Assembly (NCBI GenBank): GCA_944385905.1
Contig: CALWZA010000016.1
Location: 1 to 64,000 of the forward strand
Direction of reading: 5' to 3'
DNA from: an uncultured Clostridia bacterium
Lineage (GTDB): Bacteria; Bacillota; Clostridia; Oscillospirales; Ruminococcaceae
DNA length: 64,000 nt
The position numbers and the translations under genes are program-made. Below, in pieces: positions 52,016 through 62,312 of this stretch (within the stretch, counting starts at the first letter, position 1; every line of letters begins with the position of its first letter). A model generated the notes under the pieces. It saw nothing but the letters and a program-made list of their open reading frames with translations. It was not told the origin of the DNA and searched no databases.

Positions 52016-52905
52016 TTCTTCGCGCTCTCCTCTTTCTCGCCGTTTTTTTCATAAACGTCGTATTCATCCCAGATGTTTTCAAGCTTTTCAAAGGTTTCGG
52101 AAACCATATCCTTTTTCCTTATCGAAACCGCTACTATTATAGCGTTTATAAGGCTCAGAGGAGCTACAAGAGAATCGACAAACGACGCCATATCGCTTCT
52201 CGCAAGCAGCACATTGTCCGCATACGGCACAAGCGGCGACGCCATGCTGTCCGTTATCGCTATAATTTTCGCGTTGTTCCCTCTCGCATATGAAAACGCC
52301 GTTACAGTCTGCTTTGAATACCTCGGGAACGATATGCCTATAATTACGTCATTTTCGCCTATCCTGAGAATCTGCTCAAAAAGCTCGCTCTTGCTCGATG
52401 TGTGAACAGTTCTGACGTTCGGAAACACGAGATTAAAATAATACGAAAGAAAAAGAGCGAGGGGAGCGGAGCTTCTGACTCCCATAATATAAATATTTTC
52501 CGCGTTTAGTATCTTTTCTATAGCTGATTTAAAATCCTCTCTTGAAGTCTCGTCAAGCGTCCGGCGGATTTTTTCAATATCAAGATTTAGAACCTTTTCC
52601 AAAACCTCGTCCTCTTTGATTCTGTCGCTTGTGACCTCAATTCTCTGAACAGCCGTCAGCTTGTTTCTCATCATGTCCTGAAGAGCCTTCTGAAGGTCCG
52701 GATAGCCGTCGAAGCCAAGCTCTGTGGCGAATCTGACCACAGTCGACTCGCTTACATTAACCGTTTGACCGAGCTTTGCGGCTGTCATAAACGCCGCCTT
52801 ATCGTAGTGGTTTAGCATATAATCCGCAATAAGCTTATGCCCCTTTGAAAGCGACGGGAACCTTTCGGATATAATTAAAAACAGATCGCTGTTATTGCTA
52901 TTCAT
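52012..52905 (-). CDS. MurR/RpiR family transcriptional regulator
   Basis: A 297-residue regulator with an N-terminal RpiR-type HTH domain (LGQTVNVSESTVVRFATELG) and a C-terminal SIS sugar-phosphate-binding domain (AENIYIMGVRSSAPLALFLS, then DVIIGISFPRYSKQTV). Such proteins sense phosphosugars. No sugar-catabolic genes lie beside it, so its targets must be elsewhere. Confidence 0.9.
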   Translation of the reverse strand: MNSNNSDLFLIISERFPSLSKGHKLIADYMLNHYDKAAFMTAAKLGQTVNVSESTVVRFATELGFDGYPDLQKALQDMMRNKLTAVQRIEVTSDRIKEDEVLEKVLNLDIEKIRRTLDETSREDFKSAIEKILNAENIYIMGVRSSAPLALFLSYYFNLVFPNVRTVHTSSKSELFEQILRIGENDVIIGISFPRYSKQTVTAFSYARGNNAKIIAITDSMASPLVPYADNVLLARSDMASFVDSLVAPLSLINAIIVAVSIRKKDMVSETFEKLENIWDEYDVYEKNGEKEESAKK

Positions 52906-52922
52906 ATTTTTTATCTTCCTCT

Positions 52923-53141
52923 TTACTTTTTAAAAAGTTTACTCTTTAATATGTTCATACGCTCACGGCGCAGAGCCGTCTGCTCGGCGTTAAAAGTTAT
53001 TTTGTCTTCGTTTTTGTCAAAAACGTCCCCCGATTTTATTCCCTTCGGCATTTTTGACAGCGGCAGACATATCATTTTTCCGCTTTCGGTTTCCAAAACC
53101 GCCGTATCTCCTTCGATTCTGTCAAGAATAAGCCTTGCCAA
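52923..53141 (-). CDS. DUF3006 domain protein
   Basis: A 72-residue protein with MARLILDRIEGDTAVLETES at the start, the mark of DUF3006, a small beta-barrel-like family usually encoded beside ComEC-like MBL-fold proteins. That is the arrangement here: it starts 2 bases after the MBL gene. Function unknown. Confidence 0.88.
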   Translation of the reverse strand: MARLILDRIEGDTAVLETESGKMICLPLSKMPKGIKSGDVFDKNEDKITFNAEQTALRRERMNILKSKLFKK

Positions 53142-53143
53142 AA

Positions 53144-54094
53144 CTACTCCTCCGCTTCGTTTTCGAAAAACTCTTTGAGCGTTTCACCGTTGCTTGTAAT
53201 AACCACCGTGCCCACATAATCCGTGCGGTAAATTTTATCGGTATAATTCTCAAGCCTTTTTACCGTGTCCTCATGAGGATGGTTATAGCCGTTGTCTCCG
53301 CACATTATAACGCAGATTTCAGGATTTACCTCATTAAGAAAATCCTCTGTGCTTGAAGTGCTGCTTCCGTGGTGAGCGACCTTTAAAACATCGGAGGACA
53401 GGTTTACCCCGAGAGAAAGAAGATACTTTTCGTTCTTTTTCTCCATGTCTCCCGTAAACAAAAACGAGGTTTTGCCGTAGGTCAGCCTTGAAACCACCGA
53501 GTAATTGTTATAGTCGTCAAAATCCTCGTCGGGATCGGGCGGGAAAATCTCAAGCTCCGCCTCTCCAAGCTCAATAATTTCCCTTTCGGCAAGCTTCACG
53601 GCGCATCCTTTTTCGTCAAGAGCGGTTAAAAACTGCTCGTAAAATTTCGTTGTCGGAGTTTTATCATCAGGTATATCAGGCATGATTACCTGACCAATAT
53701 CAAAATCTTCTATTATTTCCGACATCCCTCCTGCATGGTCTGAATGAGGATGAGTCATGATAACATAATCAAGGCGCGTAAAGCCGTACGCTTTTATATA
53801 ATTTGAAACCTTGCTCGCGTACTCCTTTTCTCCGCAGTCAATTAAAACTGTCTTGTCCCCTGAAACAATAAACGAACAGTCTCCCTGCCCGACGTCTATA
53901 AAGTGAACCGATATATCCTCTCCCGAAACGACTTTGGGCATATCGTACCCCATCGCTTCCCGAAGCTGTTCAAATGTATAAATACCCGCTCTGTCCGTGA
54001 AATAAAGCACGCACAGCGCTATTATGGCGGCAACCGCCAAAAATCCGAGCTGTTTTAAATTCAGCGTCTTTTTTGAGGCTTTCCTTTTTGCCAT
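53144..54094 (-). CDS. Exported/membrane-anchored MBL-fold hydrolase (ComEC C-terminal type)
   Basis: A 316-residue protein with one N-terminal membrane helix (LGFLAVAAIIALCVLYF) and a metallo-beta-lactamase domain like that at the end of ComEC: VHFIDVGQGDCSFIV, the metal site MTHPHSDHAGGM, SFLFTGDMEKKNE and KVAHHGSSTSS. Since the helix leads out, the domain is probably extracytoplasmic and may act on nucleic acids. It starts 34 bases inside the end of the YgiQ gene and has AAAGGAA upstream. Confidence 0.88.
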   Translation of the reverse strand: MAKRKASKKTLNLKQLGFLAVAAIIALCVLYFTDRAGIYTFEQLREAMGYDMPKVVSGEDISVHFIDVGQGDCSFIVSGDKTVLIDCGEKEYASKVSNYIKAYGFTRLDYVIMTHPHSDHAGGMSEIIEDFDIGQVIMPDIPDDKTPTTKFYEQFLTALDEKGCAVKLAEREIIELGEAELEIFPPDPDEDFDDYNNYSVVSRLTYGKTSFLFTGDMEKKNEKYLLSLGVNLSSDVLKVAHHGSSTSSTEDFLNEVNPEICVIMCGDNGYNHPHEDTVKRLENYTDKIYRTDYVGTVVITSNGETLKEFFENEAEE

Positions 54095-55953
54095 TTGTCT
54101 TTTCCTTTCGCCGATGCCTTTTGGCTTTTTCCCTGCCTTGCCGCCTGCTCTTTAATATACTGCGGGTCGGGCTTTACAAGGCAGTCCTTTGTAACGCCTA
54201 TGAGGTCTCTTCTGCCTGCCTTTACAAGAGCTTCTATAACCCTTCGCTGGTTTTTCGGCATAAAATACTGAAGCAAGACCCTCTGCATAGACTTTTCTTC
54301 GGAAGTTTTAGCAACAAATACTTTTTCCATGGTATAAGGGTCAAGCTCGGTATAAAACATGCAGGTTGAAATCGTTCCCGGAGTAGGATAAAAATCCTGA
54401 ACCTGTTCGGGGTGAATTTTGTTTTCCTTTAAAAACAGCGCAAGCTCGACAGCGTCTTTTAGGGTTGAGCCGGGATGAGAGGACATAAGATACGGCACAA
54501 GATACTGCTCCTTGCCCTGCTGTTTGGTAATTTCATAAAACTTTTTCTGAAATTTCTTATATGCCTCAATATGCGGCTTGCCCATTTTATCAAGCACAAC
54601 CGCCGAACAATGCTCCGGAGCGACCTTAAGCTGACCGCTGACATGGTATTTTATCAGCTCTCTCATAAACTCATCGTCTTTATCCTCAATAAGATAATCA
54701 TACCTTATTCCCGAGCGGATAAAAACCTTTTTGACTTTAGGCAAAGCCCGAAGTTTTCTTAAAATATCCAGATATTCTGTATGATCAACCTCAAGATTCG
54801 GGCATGGAGTCGGAGCAAGGCACTTTCTTCCCTTGCAAAGCCCGTGCTCAAGCTGCTTTGTACATGATGTGTGCCTGAAATTCGCAGTCGGTCCTCCGAC
54901 GTCGTGAATATATCCTTTAAAATTCGGCATCTCGGTAAGCTTTTTCGCTTCCTCCAAAACCGATTCCTCGCTTCTGACTGATATCCTCCTGCCCTGATGA
55001 AGCGCTATCGAGCAGAAATTGCAAAACCCAAAGCATCCCCTGTTGTGGGTTATTGAAAACTGAACCTCCTCGATTGCCGGCACTCCGCCGTCCTTTTCGT
55101 ACATCGGGTGATAAGTCCTCATGTAAGGAAGCGAATACACCTCGTCAAGCTCTTCAGTCGTAAGCGCTTTCGGCGGAGGAGTCTGCACAAGCATTTTATT
55201 TCCGTGACGCTGAATTATCGTCTTTCCGTAAACCTCGTCCTGCTGGTCATACTGTATTCTGCAAGCCTTTGCGTACATTTCCTTTGAAGCGCATACCTGC
55301 TCAAAGCTCGGACATTCAGCCGCTCCGATAGGCGTGTTTACAGGGTCGGTCAGATAGCATATTCCCCGAACATCAGTTATCTCGGAAACCTTTTTTCCGT
55401 CTCTGAGAAGGTTGGCTATTTCAATTATGCAGTTTTCTCCCATTCCGAACATCAAAATATCAGCGCCGCTGTCAACAAGCACAGACGGTCTGACCTTATC
55501 GTCCCAGTAATCGTAATGAGCGAAACGCCGAAGTGACGCTTCAAGCCCTCCGACAAGAACAGGTGTATCGGGATAAAGCTGTTTAAGCTTTCTGCTGTAA
55601 ACCGTAACCGCCCTGTCGGGACGCCTGCCGGCCTTGTTTCCCGGAGAATAAGCGTCCTCGCTTCTGAGCTTTTTAGCGGCTGTATAGTGGGCAACCATTG
55701 AGTCGATATTTCCTGCCGTAACCAAAAATCCGAGCTTTGGTTTACCAAAGCGCATAAAGTCAGAATCTCCCCTCCAATCAGGCTGAGAGATAATTCCGAC
55801 GGTAAAGCCATTGTGCTCAAGCACCCTTGAAATTATGGCGACTCCGAAACTCGGGTGGTCAACATACGCGTCGCCTGTTATATATACAAAGTCAAACCGC
55901 TCGATTCCCAGCTCAAGCATTTCCTTTTTTGAAACGGGAAGAAATCCGCTCAT
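54061..55953 (-). CDS. YgiQ family radical SAM protein
   Basis: A 630-residue radical SAM protein of the YgiQ/UPF0313 family. The N-terminal part (GDAYVDHPSFGVAIISRVLE) resembles a cobalamin-binding-like domain, the radical SAM Cys cluster is RGCFGFCNFC, and a second Cys-rich stretch SCTKQLEHGLCKGRKC with CPNLEVDH follows the core. The C-terminus is a basic tail. The reaction is unknown. ATG 55953 has GGAAAGGG 7 bases upstream and is preferred over 55977. Confidence 0.9.
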   Translation of the reverse strand: MSGFLPVSKKEMLELGIERFDFVYITGDAYVDHPSFGVAIISRVLEHNGFTVGIISQPDWRGDSDFMRFGKPKLGFLVTAGNIDSMVAHYTAAKKLRSEDAYSPGNKAGRRPDRAVTVYSRKLKQLYPDTPVLVGGLEASLRRFAHYDYWDDKVRPSVLVDSGADILMFGMGENCIIEIANLLRDGKKVSEITDVRGICYLTDPVNTPIGAAECPSFEQVCASKEMYAKACRIQYDQQDEVYGKTIIQRHGNKMLVQTPPPKALTTEELDEVYSLPYMRTYHPMYEKDGGVPAIEEVQFSITHNRGCFGFCNFCSIALHQGRRISVRSEESVLEEAKKLTEMPNFKGYIHDVGGPTANFRHTSCTKQLEHGLCKGRKCLAPTPCPNLEVDHTEYLDILRKLRALPKVKKVFIRSGIRYDYLIEDKDDEFMRELIKYHVSGQLKVAPEHCSAVVLDKMGKPHIEAYKKFQKKFYEITKQQGKEQYLVPYLMSSHPGSTLKDAVELALFLKENKIHPEQVQDFYPTPGTISTCMFYTELDPYTMEKVFVAKTSEEKSMQRVLLQYFMPKNQRRVIEALVKAGRRDLIGVTKDCLVKPDPQYIKEQAARQGKSQKASAKGKDKWQKGKPQKRR

Positions 55954-55979
55954 TAAAATACCCTTTCCATAACACAAAT

Positions 55980-58478
55980 TTAATTGTCTTTCATAACTTT
56001 TGACTCAAGCCACTGCTCTTTCGTTATGAGAACCTTTCTCGGCTTAGCTCCGTCCGCCTCGCCGATAACTCCCATCTGCTCAAGCTCGTCCATAATCCTT
56101 GCCGCCCTTGCGTAGCCGAGCTTCAGCCTGCGCTGTAAAAACGACGTCGAGGCCTGTCCTGCTTCCACAAGCACTTCTATAGCCTTGTCTATCATCTCAT
56201 CTCTGCCAGAGCTGTCGCCAACCTCAGCACCCTGCTGCTTTTCGCCCTTAGGCACAGGAACATTTTTCTCAATTTCCTCGATAATTTCATCGTCATAACT
56301 GACAGACTTGAGATTTTTAAGATAATCAACAACCCTTTTGATTTCGTCTGTAGCAACGAAGCTTCCCTGAACTCTTATCGGCTTTCCTAGTCCGACAGGC
56401 TTATAAAGAAGGTCTCCGTAGCCCAAAAGCTTATCGGCTCCGCCCTCATCGAGGATAACTCTCGAATCAATCTGATTTGAAACCTTGAGCGCGACACGGC
56501 TTGGAATATTCGCTTTGATTAGTCCCGTTACTATATCGACTCTCGGGCTCTGAGTAGCGATAATCAGGTGCATTCCCGCAGCACGGGCAAGCTGAGCGAT
56601 ACGGCATATCGAATCCTCCACCTCTTTAGGAGCAGCCATCATCAAATCGGCAAGCTCGTCCACGATTATTACAATCCGAGGCAGAGTCTGCATATTTTCG
56701 GTTTTCTTAGCCATTGCGTTATAATCCCCGAGGTCTCTTACCCCGTTATCCGCAAAAATCTTATATCTCTTAAGCATTTCCGTTACCGCCCAGCCGAGAG
56801 CTCCGGCAGCCTTTCTCGCCTCGGTAACGACAGGTATCAGAAGATGCGGGATTCCGTTATATACAGGAAATTCGACCTGTTTTGGGTCAACGAGAATAAG
56901 CTTAACCTCATCGGGAGAAGCGTTAAACAATATGCTCATAATAATCGAGTTTGTAAAAACCGATTTTCCTGAGCCGGTAGTACCGGCAATCAGCATATGA
57001 GGCATTTTAGCGATGTCTCCGACAATTATTTTTCCCTCAATATCACGTCCCACAGGGAACGAAAGCTTTCCTTTTGCCTTGTGAAACTCTTCGCTGTCTA
57101 TAAGCTCTCTAAGGCACACTGTATCTCTGACTTTATTCGCAAGCTCTATGCCGACCGCGGCTTTTCCGGGAATAGGCGCCTCTATTCTGACCCCCTCAGC
57201 AGCCAGATTTAACGCAATATCGTCCACAAGTCCGGTTATTTTGCTGACCTTTACGCCGGCTGCCGGCTGAAGCTCATAACGTGTTACCGACGGGCCTCTG
57301 TGAATATCGACAATTCTAGTTAAAACGCCGAAACTCTTCAAAGTATCAACAAGGGTTTCGGAATTATGCCGGATTTCCTCTCTTGTTTCCGCACCGCTCG
57401 CTGACGGTTTGGGGGGATTTAACAGCTCAATTGACGGAGCAAGATAAGAGCTTTCCGAAGCGCCGCTTTCAAGCAGGGTTGTCTGCCCGTCGCTTTCAAC
57501 ATAAATCGGATTTTTTATTATCTCCTCCGTCTTATTATTTTCAGCTTTTTCCTTTTTCTCTGTCCTCTCAAATATTCTCGCTATATCTTTAATTATACTG
57601 CCGCTTTCGGATTTTTCACTGCCTTTTTCATTTTTATGCTCAGATTCAGACTTTTCCTTTGTCTGAGCTTTTTTAGCAGTTACAGGATGAACCGGCAGAG
57701 GAAAATCGGAATTCTTCTCTTCGTCAGTATTTTTGCCGTCATCCCCGTTTGGGTTTTCGGAGCCGTCATTAACAAATCTTGCAAGGTCAACAGGCTTTTT
57801 GTTTATGTATTTTGAAAAATCAACCTGCTTGCCGTTATCCCGGCTGCCCTTTTCAGCTTCGGAAGCAGCTTTTTCCTCAGCGCTTTCAACAACCGCACGA
57901 TATCCTCTTTTCCACGGCTTTACAATCATTCGCCACAAATCCACAAGAGTTATATTTGTCAAAAGCAAGGTAAACATAAACGCAAAAAGCAGCATTATTA
58001 TAAGCGCCCCGACCTCACTGAAAAGCCGGTCAAGCGGATATCCGAGAAACAGTCCGACAACACCGCCGCCGCTGAATTTTTTCCCCTCGCTGAAAAGTGA
58101 CGATATAATCTTTCCGATATGCCCCTGCATAAAAGGCGCAACTCCGGTCGCAAGGCTTTTGATTATCTCGGCAAGAGCGCTTACAAGCAAAACAAGTATT
58201 CCGCCTTGAATTATTTTGGTTATAACTGCGCTTTTAGACTTGTCAAGGGCAATCATCACCGCTACATAAAGGATTATCGGAGCAAGAAAAACAGCCGAAA
58301 TTCCGAAAAGTCCTCTTATCGTACTGTGAAGAACATACCAAAACGCGCTTCCCTTAAACCATGTAAGCAAAAGCACAAGAACCCCCACACAAAAAAGCAA
58401 AACCGACCAGAACTGATTATTATCAGCTTTTTTTACCGCTGTCTTTTTTGCGCTGCCCGACGTTTTTCTTGCCGCCAT
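55980..58478 (-). CDS. ftsK: DNA translocase FtsK/SpoIIIE
   Basis: An 832-residue ATP-driven DNA pump that clears chromosomes from the septum and, in spore formers, packs DNA into the forespore. It has four to five N-terminal membrane segments, a long charged linker (about residues 200-340), the ATPase core with Walker A AGTTGSGKSVFTNS and Walker B RIVIIVDELADLMM, and the C-terminal gamma winged helix (FLQRRLKLGYARAARIMDEL). The neighbours tepA and ylzJ are those of spoIIIE in B. subtilis. Confidence 0.95.
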   Translation of the reverse strand: MAARKTSGSAKKTAVKKADNNQFWSVLLFCVGVLVLLLTWFKGSAFWYVLHSTIRGLFGISAVFLAPIILYVAVMIALDKSKSAVITKIIQGGILVLLVSALAEIIKSLATGVAPFMQGHIGKIISSLFSEGKKFSGGGVVGLFLGYPLDRLFSEVGALIIMLLFAFMFTLLLTNITLVDLWRMIVKPWKRGYRAVVESAEEKAASEAEKGSRDNGKQVDFSKYINKKPVDLARFVNDGSENPNGDDGKNTDEEKNSDFPLPVHPVTAKKAQTKEKSESEHKNEKGSEKSESGSIIKDIARIFERTEKKEKAENNKTEEIIKNPIYVESDGQTTLLESGASESSYLAPSIELLNPPKPSASGAETREEIRHNSETLVDTLKSFGVLTRIVDIHRGPSVTRYELQPAAGVKVSKITGLVDDIALNLAAEGVRIEAPIPGKAAVGIELANKVRDTVCLRELIDSEEFHKAKGKLSFPVGRDIEGKIIVGDIAKMPHMLIAGTTGSGKSVFTNSIIMSILFNASPDEVKLILVDPKQVEFPVYNGIPHLLIPVVTEARKAAGALGWAVTEMLKRYKIFADNGVRDLGDYNAMAKKTENMQTLPRIVIIVDELADLMMAAPKEVEDSICRIAQLARAAGMHLIIATQSPRVDIVTGLIKANIPSRVALKVSNQIDSRVILDEGGADKLLGYGDLLYKPVGLGKPIRVQGSFVATDEIKRVVDYLKNLKSVSYDDEIIEEIEKNVPVPKGEKQQGAEVGDSSGRDEMIDKAIEVLVEAGQASTSFLQRRLKLGYARAARIMDELEQMGVIGEADGAKPRKVLITKEQWLESKVMKDN

Positions 58479-58499
58479 TATATTATCTGTCCTTTCCTT

Positions 58500-59375
58500 T
58501 TAAGCTCCGAAAACTATTGCTTTTCCCATTATAAGCTCAACAACCGATATTAAAATCACAACCGCTCCCAAAGCCGCCGTGTAATACGCGAACATTTTAA
58601 ATTTATCGGTTTTTAAAAGCCACTGCACAAGCCTAATAGCCAAAAGCCCGACAATAGCCGCTATAACAAATCCGACAACCATCGGCAAAACTTCAATTTC
58701 AACCTGCTGTGAAACCGAATCCTTGACCTCAAGCAGGCACCCGCCGAGTATTGTCGGGATACCGAGTATAAACGAATATTTAACCGCCGTGTCTCTTGAA
58801 AATCCGCAAAAAAGCCCCGAGGCAATTGTAGAACCCGACCTTGAAACTCCCGGCAGCAGCGCTATCCCCTGAAAAAATCCTACGGTTAAAGAGTCCTTAA
58901 CGGTAACGTCTCCGAAAGTTTTCGTTCCCTTTGAAGACTTATCGGCAATCAAAAGCAAGCCCGCCGTATAAAGAAAACAAATTCCCTCAATCAATACAGA
59001 GCCTGCTCCCGAATCCTCGCCGACTCCCTGAAAAAAATCCTTGAATATGTAAAATGGAATAAGCATCGCAAGCGACAGAACCATCATGCAGATTACCTTT
59101 CTGTCAGGGTTCATGTTCTTAAAAGAAAACTTGCCTGTAAAAATGTCCTTGAGCATTTTTACAAACTCTTGTATAAGCTCCCATATGGTTTTATAAAACG
59201 CCGCGAAAACAGCCACAAGCGTTCCGAGGTGAAGCACCGCCGAAAAAAGCAGCGCTCCCTCTCCGCTCTGACCGGTAAAATGCTGAAAAAGCGACAGATG
59301 TCCCGAACTCGAAACCGGTAAAAACTCAGTTAAGCCTTGAATAATCGCCTGAAATACCGCACTGATGACCGACAT
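58500..59375 (-). CDS. uppP: Undecaprenyl-diphosphate phosphatase UppP
   Basis: A 291-residue integral membrane phosphatase of the BacA type that recycles the lipid carrier of cell-wall synthesis and gives some bacitracin resistance. Family motifs are GLTEFLPVSSSGHLSLFQHF and LPGVSRSGSTIASGLFCG. About eight hydrophobic segments are present. It lies between ylzJ and ftsK. Confidence 0.95.
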   Translation of the reverse strand: MSVISAVFQAIIQGLTEFLPVSSSGHLSLFQHFTGQSGEGALLFSAVLHLGTLVAVFAAFYKTIWELIQEFVKMLKDIFTGKFSFKNMNPDRKVICMMVLSLAMLIPFYIFKDFFQGVGEDSGAGSVLIEGICFLYTAGLLLIADKSSKGTKTFGDVTVKDSLTVGFFQGIALLPGVSRSGSTIASGLFCGFSRDTAVKYSFILGIPTILGGCLLEVKDSVSQQVEIEVLPMVVGFVIAAIVGLLAIRLVQWLLKTDKFKMFAYYTAALGAVVILISVVELIMGKAIVFGA

Positions 59376-59396
59376 GGTTTTGTCTCCTCTTCTGTT

Positions 59397-59609
59397 TTAT
59401 ATTTTTATATTTTGCTCAGCAGACGAATAGGGATAATATCTTTCCAAAAGATACATCTTCGGATCGGTTGAAAAAAGCCTGCGGACAATTTTTTCTCCGT
59501 TTTCTTCAGTATATTCAACCTTTCCGCCTGATATATCCATCCACTTTGTCTGACTTTGGCAAAGCTCCTGAGCGAATATATCGTACTCGCTTATTATCGT
59601 ATAAAGCAT
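59397..59609 (-). CDS. ylzJ: YlzJ-like protein
   Basis: A 70-residue protein with the start [13 protein letters not shown] and the end STDPKMYLLERYYPYSSAEQ, which fit the YlzJ family of Firmicutes. The position between the ClpP-like tepA and ftsK/spoIIIE matches B. subtilis. Its ATG shares one base with the tepA stop (TAATG). Function unknown. Confidence 0.85.
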   Translation of the reverse strand: MLYTIISEYDIFAQELCQSQTKWMDISGGKVEYTEENGEKIVRRLFSTDPKMYLLERYYPYSSAEQNIKI

Positions 59610-60313
59610 TATTCTTTACTCTTCTCCTCTATAAGCCTGTAAAGGCATTCGATCGCGTCCGAAAGCCCTCCCAGCTCGTCGATAAGCCCCTCTGCAACTG
59701 CCTGCTCGCCGTTGAGCACCGTTCCGACGTCCATGACAAGCTCGCCTGTCTGCATCATCAGCTCCCTAAACCTTTCGGGAGTGATTTTGGAGTTATCAGA
59801 AACAAACCGGACTATTCTCTCCTGCATTTTATCAAAATAGGATAAAGTCTGAGGCACTCCGAGAACTAGTCCCGTCATCCGCACGGGATGTATCGTCATA
59901 GTCGCTGAAGGGACTATAAACGAACGCTTCGCACATACCGCAAGCGGAACGCCTATCGAATGCCCTCCCCCGACGACAATCGAAACCGTCGGCTTTTTCA
60001 TCCCTGCAATAAGCTCGGCTATCGCCAAGCCCGCTTCAATATCCCCTCCGACGGTATTGAGTATTATTACAAGCCCCTCAATCGACTCGTCCTGCTCAAT
60101 CGCAACAAGCGCCGGCATTATATGCTCGTATTTTGTCGTTTTATTCTGAGGCGGAAGGATATAATGTCCCTCAATCTGTCCGATTATGCAAAGGCAGTGT
60201 ATGACATGCCTTGCGTTTGAAGCGGTAATTGTTCCGAATTTTTCAATCTGCTCGGCTTGCTGACGGCTTTCCGAAACCTGCTCCTCATTTTCATTTAAAT
60301 CATTATCATTCAT
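59609..60313 (-). CDS. tepA: ClpP-like translocation-enhancing protein TepA
   Basis: A 234-residue cytoplasmic ClpP-fold protease of the YmfB/TepA type. The catalytic Ser is in [13 protein letters not shown] and the His in MTIHPVRM, with [15 protein letters not shown] before them. It begins the cluster that runs to ispH-rpsA. The 195-base gap upstream (60314-60508) should hold its promoter, but I could not pick a clear one. Confidence 0.92.
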   Translation of the reverse strand: MNDNDLNENEEQVSESRQQAEQIEKFGTITASNARHVIHCLCIIGQIEGHYILPPQNKTTKYEHIMPALVAIEQDESIEGLVIILNTVGGDIEAGLAIAELIAGMKKPTVSIVVGGGHSIGVPLAVCAKRSFIVPSATMTIHPVRMTGLVLGVPQTLSYFDKMQERIVRFVSDNSKITPERFRELMMQTGELVMDVGTVLNGEQAVAEGLIDELGGLSDAIECLYRLIEEKSKE

Positions 60314-60508
60314 GGCTATCTCCGTAAATTTTTATTCGTTTAGCCATAGTATTTTCAAATGAAAATTATTTATTCCCTCAAGCGCATTTAATTACATATT
60401 ATACCATTACAGCAGGCAAGGTCAAGAAAATTACCCTGAATCAGCTTTGAGAGTTTGCCTAACCGCAAAACGGTCTGAACTAAAGAGCAGATTTCTGTCT
60501 AAGTGAAG

Positions 60509-61363
60509 TTACTGCCCGTCTGAGCTCTCGCTTTCCGATAAACCTCCGTTTATGTATTTGCTGACATCAAAGATACCGCTTGTGTCCGAAGCGACGGCAG
60601 GAAGCTTTCCGTCCCATTTGTTGATAAACTCCATCATAAGAACCTTATCGGTAATCTCCGCGTTTGTAAGTCTGTACGCTTCCGCCTCGGCCTCAGCCTG
60701 AGTAATCTTCTGCTCTGCTTCAACCTTTATTCTCGCAAGGTCCTGCTCTGCCTTTAAAGCCTCCTGCTGAGCGGTCTGCTTTGCCTCGATGGCTTTGTTA
60801 AATTCTTCCGAAAACTCAAAATTAATTATATTGAAAACTTCAATAGTAAGTCCGTAGCTGTTTATCTTTTGACTGATAGCTTCCTCCATCTGGGCGGAAA
60901 CAACGGTTCGGTCTGTGATAAGCTCCTCTGCGGTGAATTTCGCTGTGACTGATTTTACGCACTCCTGAACCGCAGGCTTTACTATGATGTTGTCAAAATC
61001 CAGTCCTACGTTTTTATAAATATCCGCTGACGAGTTCTTCGCGACACGATAGTTTACTGAAATTGTCGAGGAAACGTTCTGAAGATCCTTTGAAGCGGAA
61101 ACCGAGTCGATATCTGTTCTGAGAACGCGGTTGTCTATCTGAACCACCTCGGACACAAACGGGATTTTGAAGTGAAAGCCCTCCTGATATACGGTTGACG
61201 ATACTTTTCCCAGATTGACTATAACTCCCGTATGTCCTGGTTCTACGACACATGTGCTTGAAACAAGCAGTATAACAACGGCAATGATTATGATTATCGG
61301 AATAATCACCTTCATTGGATTAAAACTGCTTTTAGAATCTTTAATGTTCACAAATTCAGGCAT
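60509..61363 (-). CDS. SPFH/prohibitin family membrane protein
   Basis: A 284-residue protein with one N-terminal membrane helix (VIIPIIIIIAVVILLV), an SPFH domain (VVEPGHTGVIVNLGKVSSTV onward), and a coiled coil rich in Ala, Glu and Gln around residues 190-240. It resembles HflC and prohibitins, which assemble into ring scaffolds around membrane proteases. No partner protease gene is adjacent. Confidence 0.9.
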   Translation of the reverse strand: MPEFVNIKDSKSSFNPMKVIIPIIIIIAVVILLVSSTCVVEPGHTGVIVNLGKVSSTVYQEGFHFKIPFVSEVVQIDNRVLRTDIDSVSASKDLQNVSSTISVNYRVAKNSSADIYKNVGLDFDNIIVKPAVQECVKSVTAKFTAEELITDRTVVSAQMEEAISQKINSYGLTIEVFNIINFEFSEEFNKAIEAKQTAQQEALKAEQDLARIKVEAEQKITQAEAEAEAYRLTNAEITDKVLMMEFINKWDGKLPAVASDTSGIFDVSKYINGGLSESESSDGQ

Positions 61364-61395
61364 TTAAATTCTCCTCCGAAATTCAAAATTATAAT

Positions 61396-62259
61396 TTATT
61401 TATCCTCAAGCCCTTTAAGAGCCTTGATTTCTTCCTTGTCAAGCTTGATAACAGCGTCTTTTATAACTTTTACGTCCTTTTTGTCATAAACGTTAATTGT
61501 ATCGCTGTTGCTGTTTTTTACATGAAGCTTCCCCGTCAAAAGATTAACCTCGGTTACACAGCCCTTTCCCTGCGGAGTTTCAACGATGGCACCTACTTTA
61601 GGGGTATGCTTTAAAAGCTCCTCATAGCTCTCCTGCTCATATTTTAAGCAGCACATTAGTCTGCCGCAGGTTCCCGAAATTTTTGTAGGATTAAGGGACA
61701 GTCCCTGCTCTTTCGCCATTTTTATCGAAACAGGCTGAAAATCTCCGATAAATGTCTTGCAGCAAAACGGTCTGCCGCATATTCCTAAACCTCCGAGCAT
61801 TTTCGCTTCGTCTCTCACTCCGATTTGCCTGAGCTCTATTCTCGTTTTAAAAACAGAAGCCAAATCCTTTACAAGCTCACGGAAATCAACCCGGCTCTCA
61901 GCTGTAAAATAAAACAAAAGCTTCATATTGTCAAACGTACACTCTACGTCGATTAGGTTCATTTTAAGTCCGTGAGCGGCTATCTTTTCCTGGCATATCT
62001 TAAAAGCGTTTTTTTCCTTTTCGTTATTTAGCTCAACGGTTTTTAAATCTTCTTCGGTTGCGATTCTTATAACCGCTTTGAGCGGCGCAACTATTTCCTC
62101 GTCCTCAACCTGCTTGTTTCCCAAAACGACCTCGCCGCATTCTACTCCCCTTGCGGTTTCAACTATTACTCTGTCTCCGCTTAAAATGCTGAGTTCTCCC
62201 GGCGAAAAATAATACACCTTTCCGGCGCTTTTAAACCTGACTCCGATAATTTCCGTCAT
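61396..62259 (-). CDS. ricT: PSP1 domain protein RicT (YaaT)
   Basis: A 287-residue protein of the PSP1 family. In B. subtilis YaaT/RicT forms a complex with RicA and RicF that carries iron-sulfur clusters and aids RNase Y and sporulation phosphorelay. The Cys-rich block is complete: LGICGRPFCCKTF and TCGRLMCCLKYEQ. It lies directly downstream of holB, as in Bacillus. Confidence 0.93.
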   Translation of the reverse strand: MTEIIGVRFKSAGKVYYFSPGELSILSGDRVIVETARGVECGEVVLGNKQVEDEEIVAPLKAVIRIATEEDLKTVELNNEKEKNAFKICQEKIAAHGLKMNLIDVECTFDNMKLLFYFTAESRVDFRELVKDLASVFKTRIELRQIGVRDEAKMLGGLGICGRPFCCKTFIGDFQPVSIKMAKEQGLSLNPTKISGTCGRLMCCLKYEQESYEELLKHTPKVGAIVETPQGKGCVTEVNLLTGKLHVKNSNSDTINVYDKKDVKVIKDAVIKLDKEEIKALKGLEDK

Positions 62260-62312
62260 CTGGTCAGCCTTCCTTTCTCATTTATATCTTTTATATTTAA
62301 AGATATTTTGTT

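Noticed and set aside
53144..55977. Frameshift between the YgiQ and MBL genes because of their 34-base overlap
   Set aside because: Both products have complete domains, and the MBL gene has its own ribosome site inside the YgiQ end.
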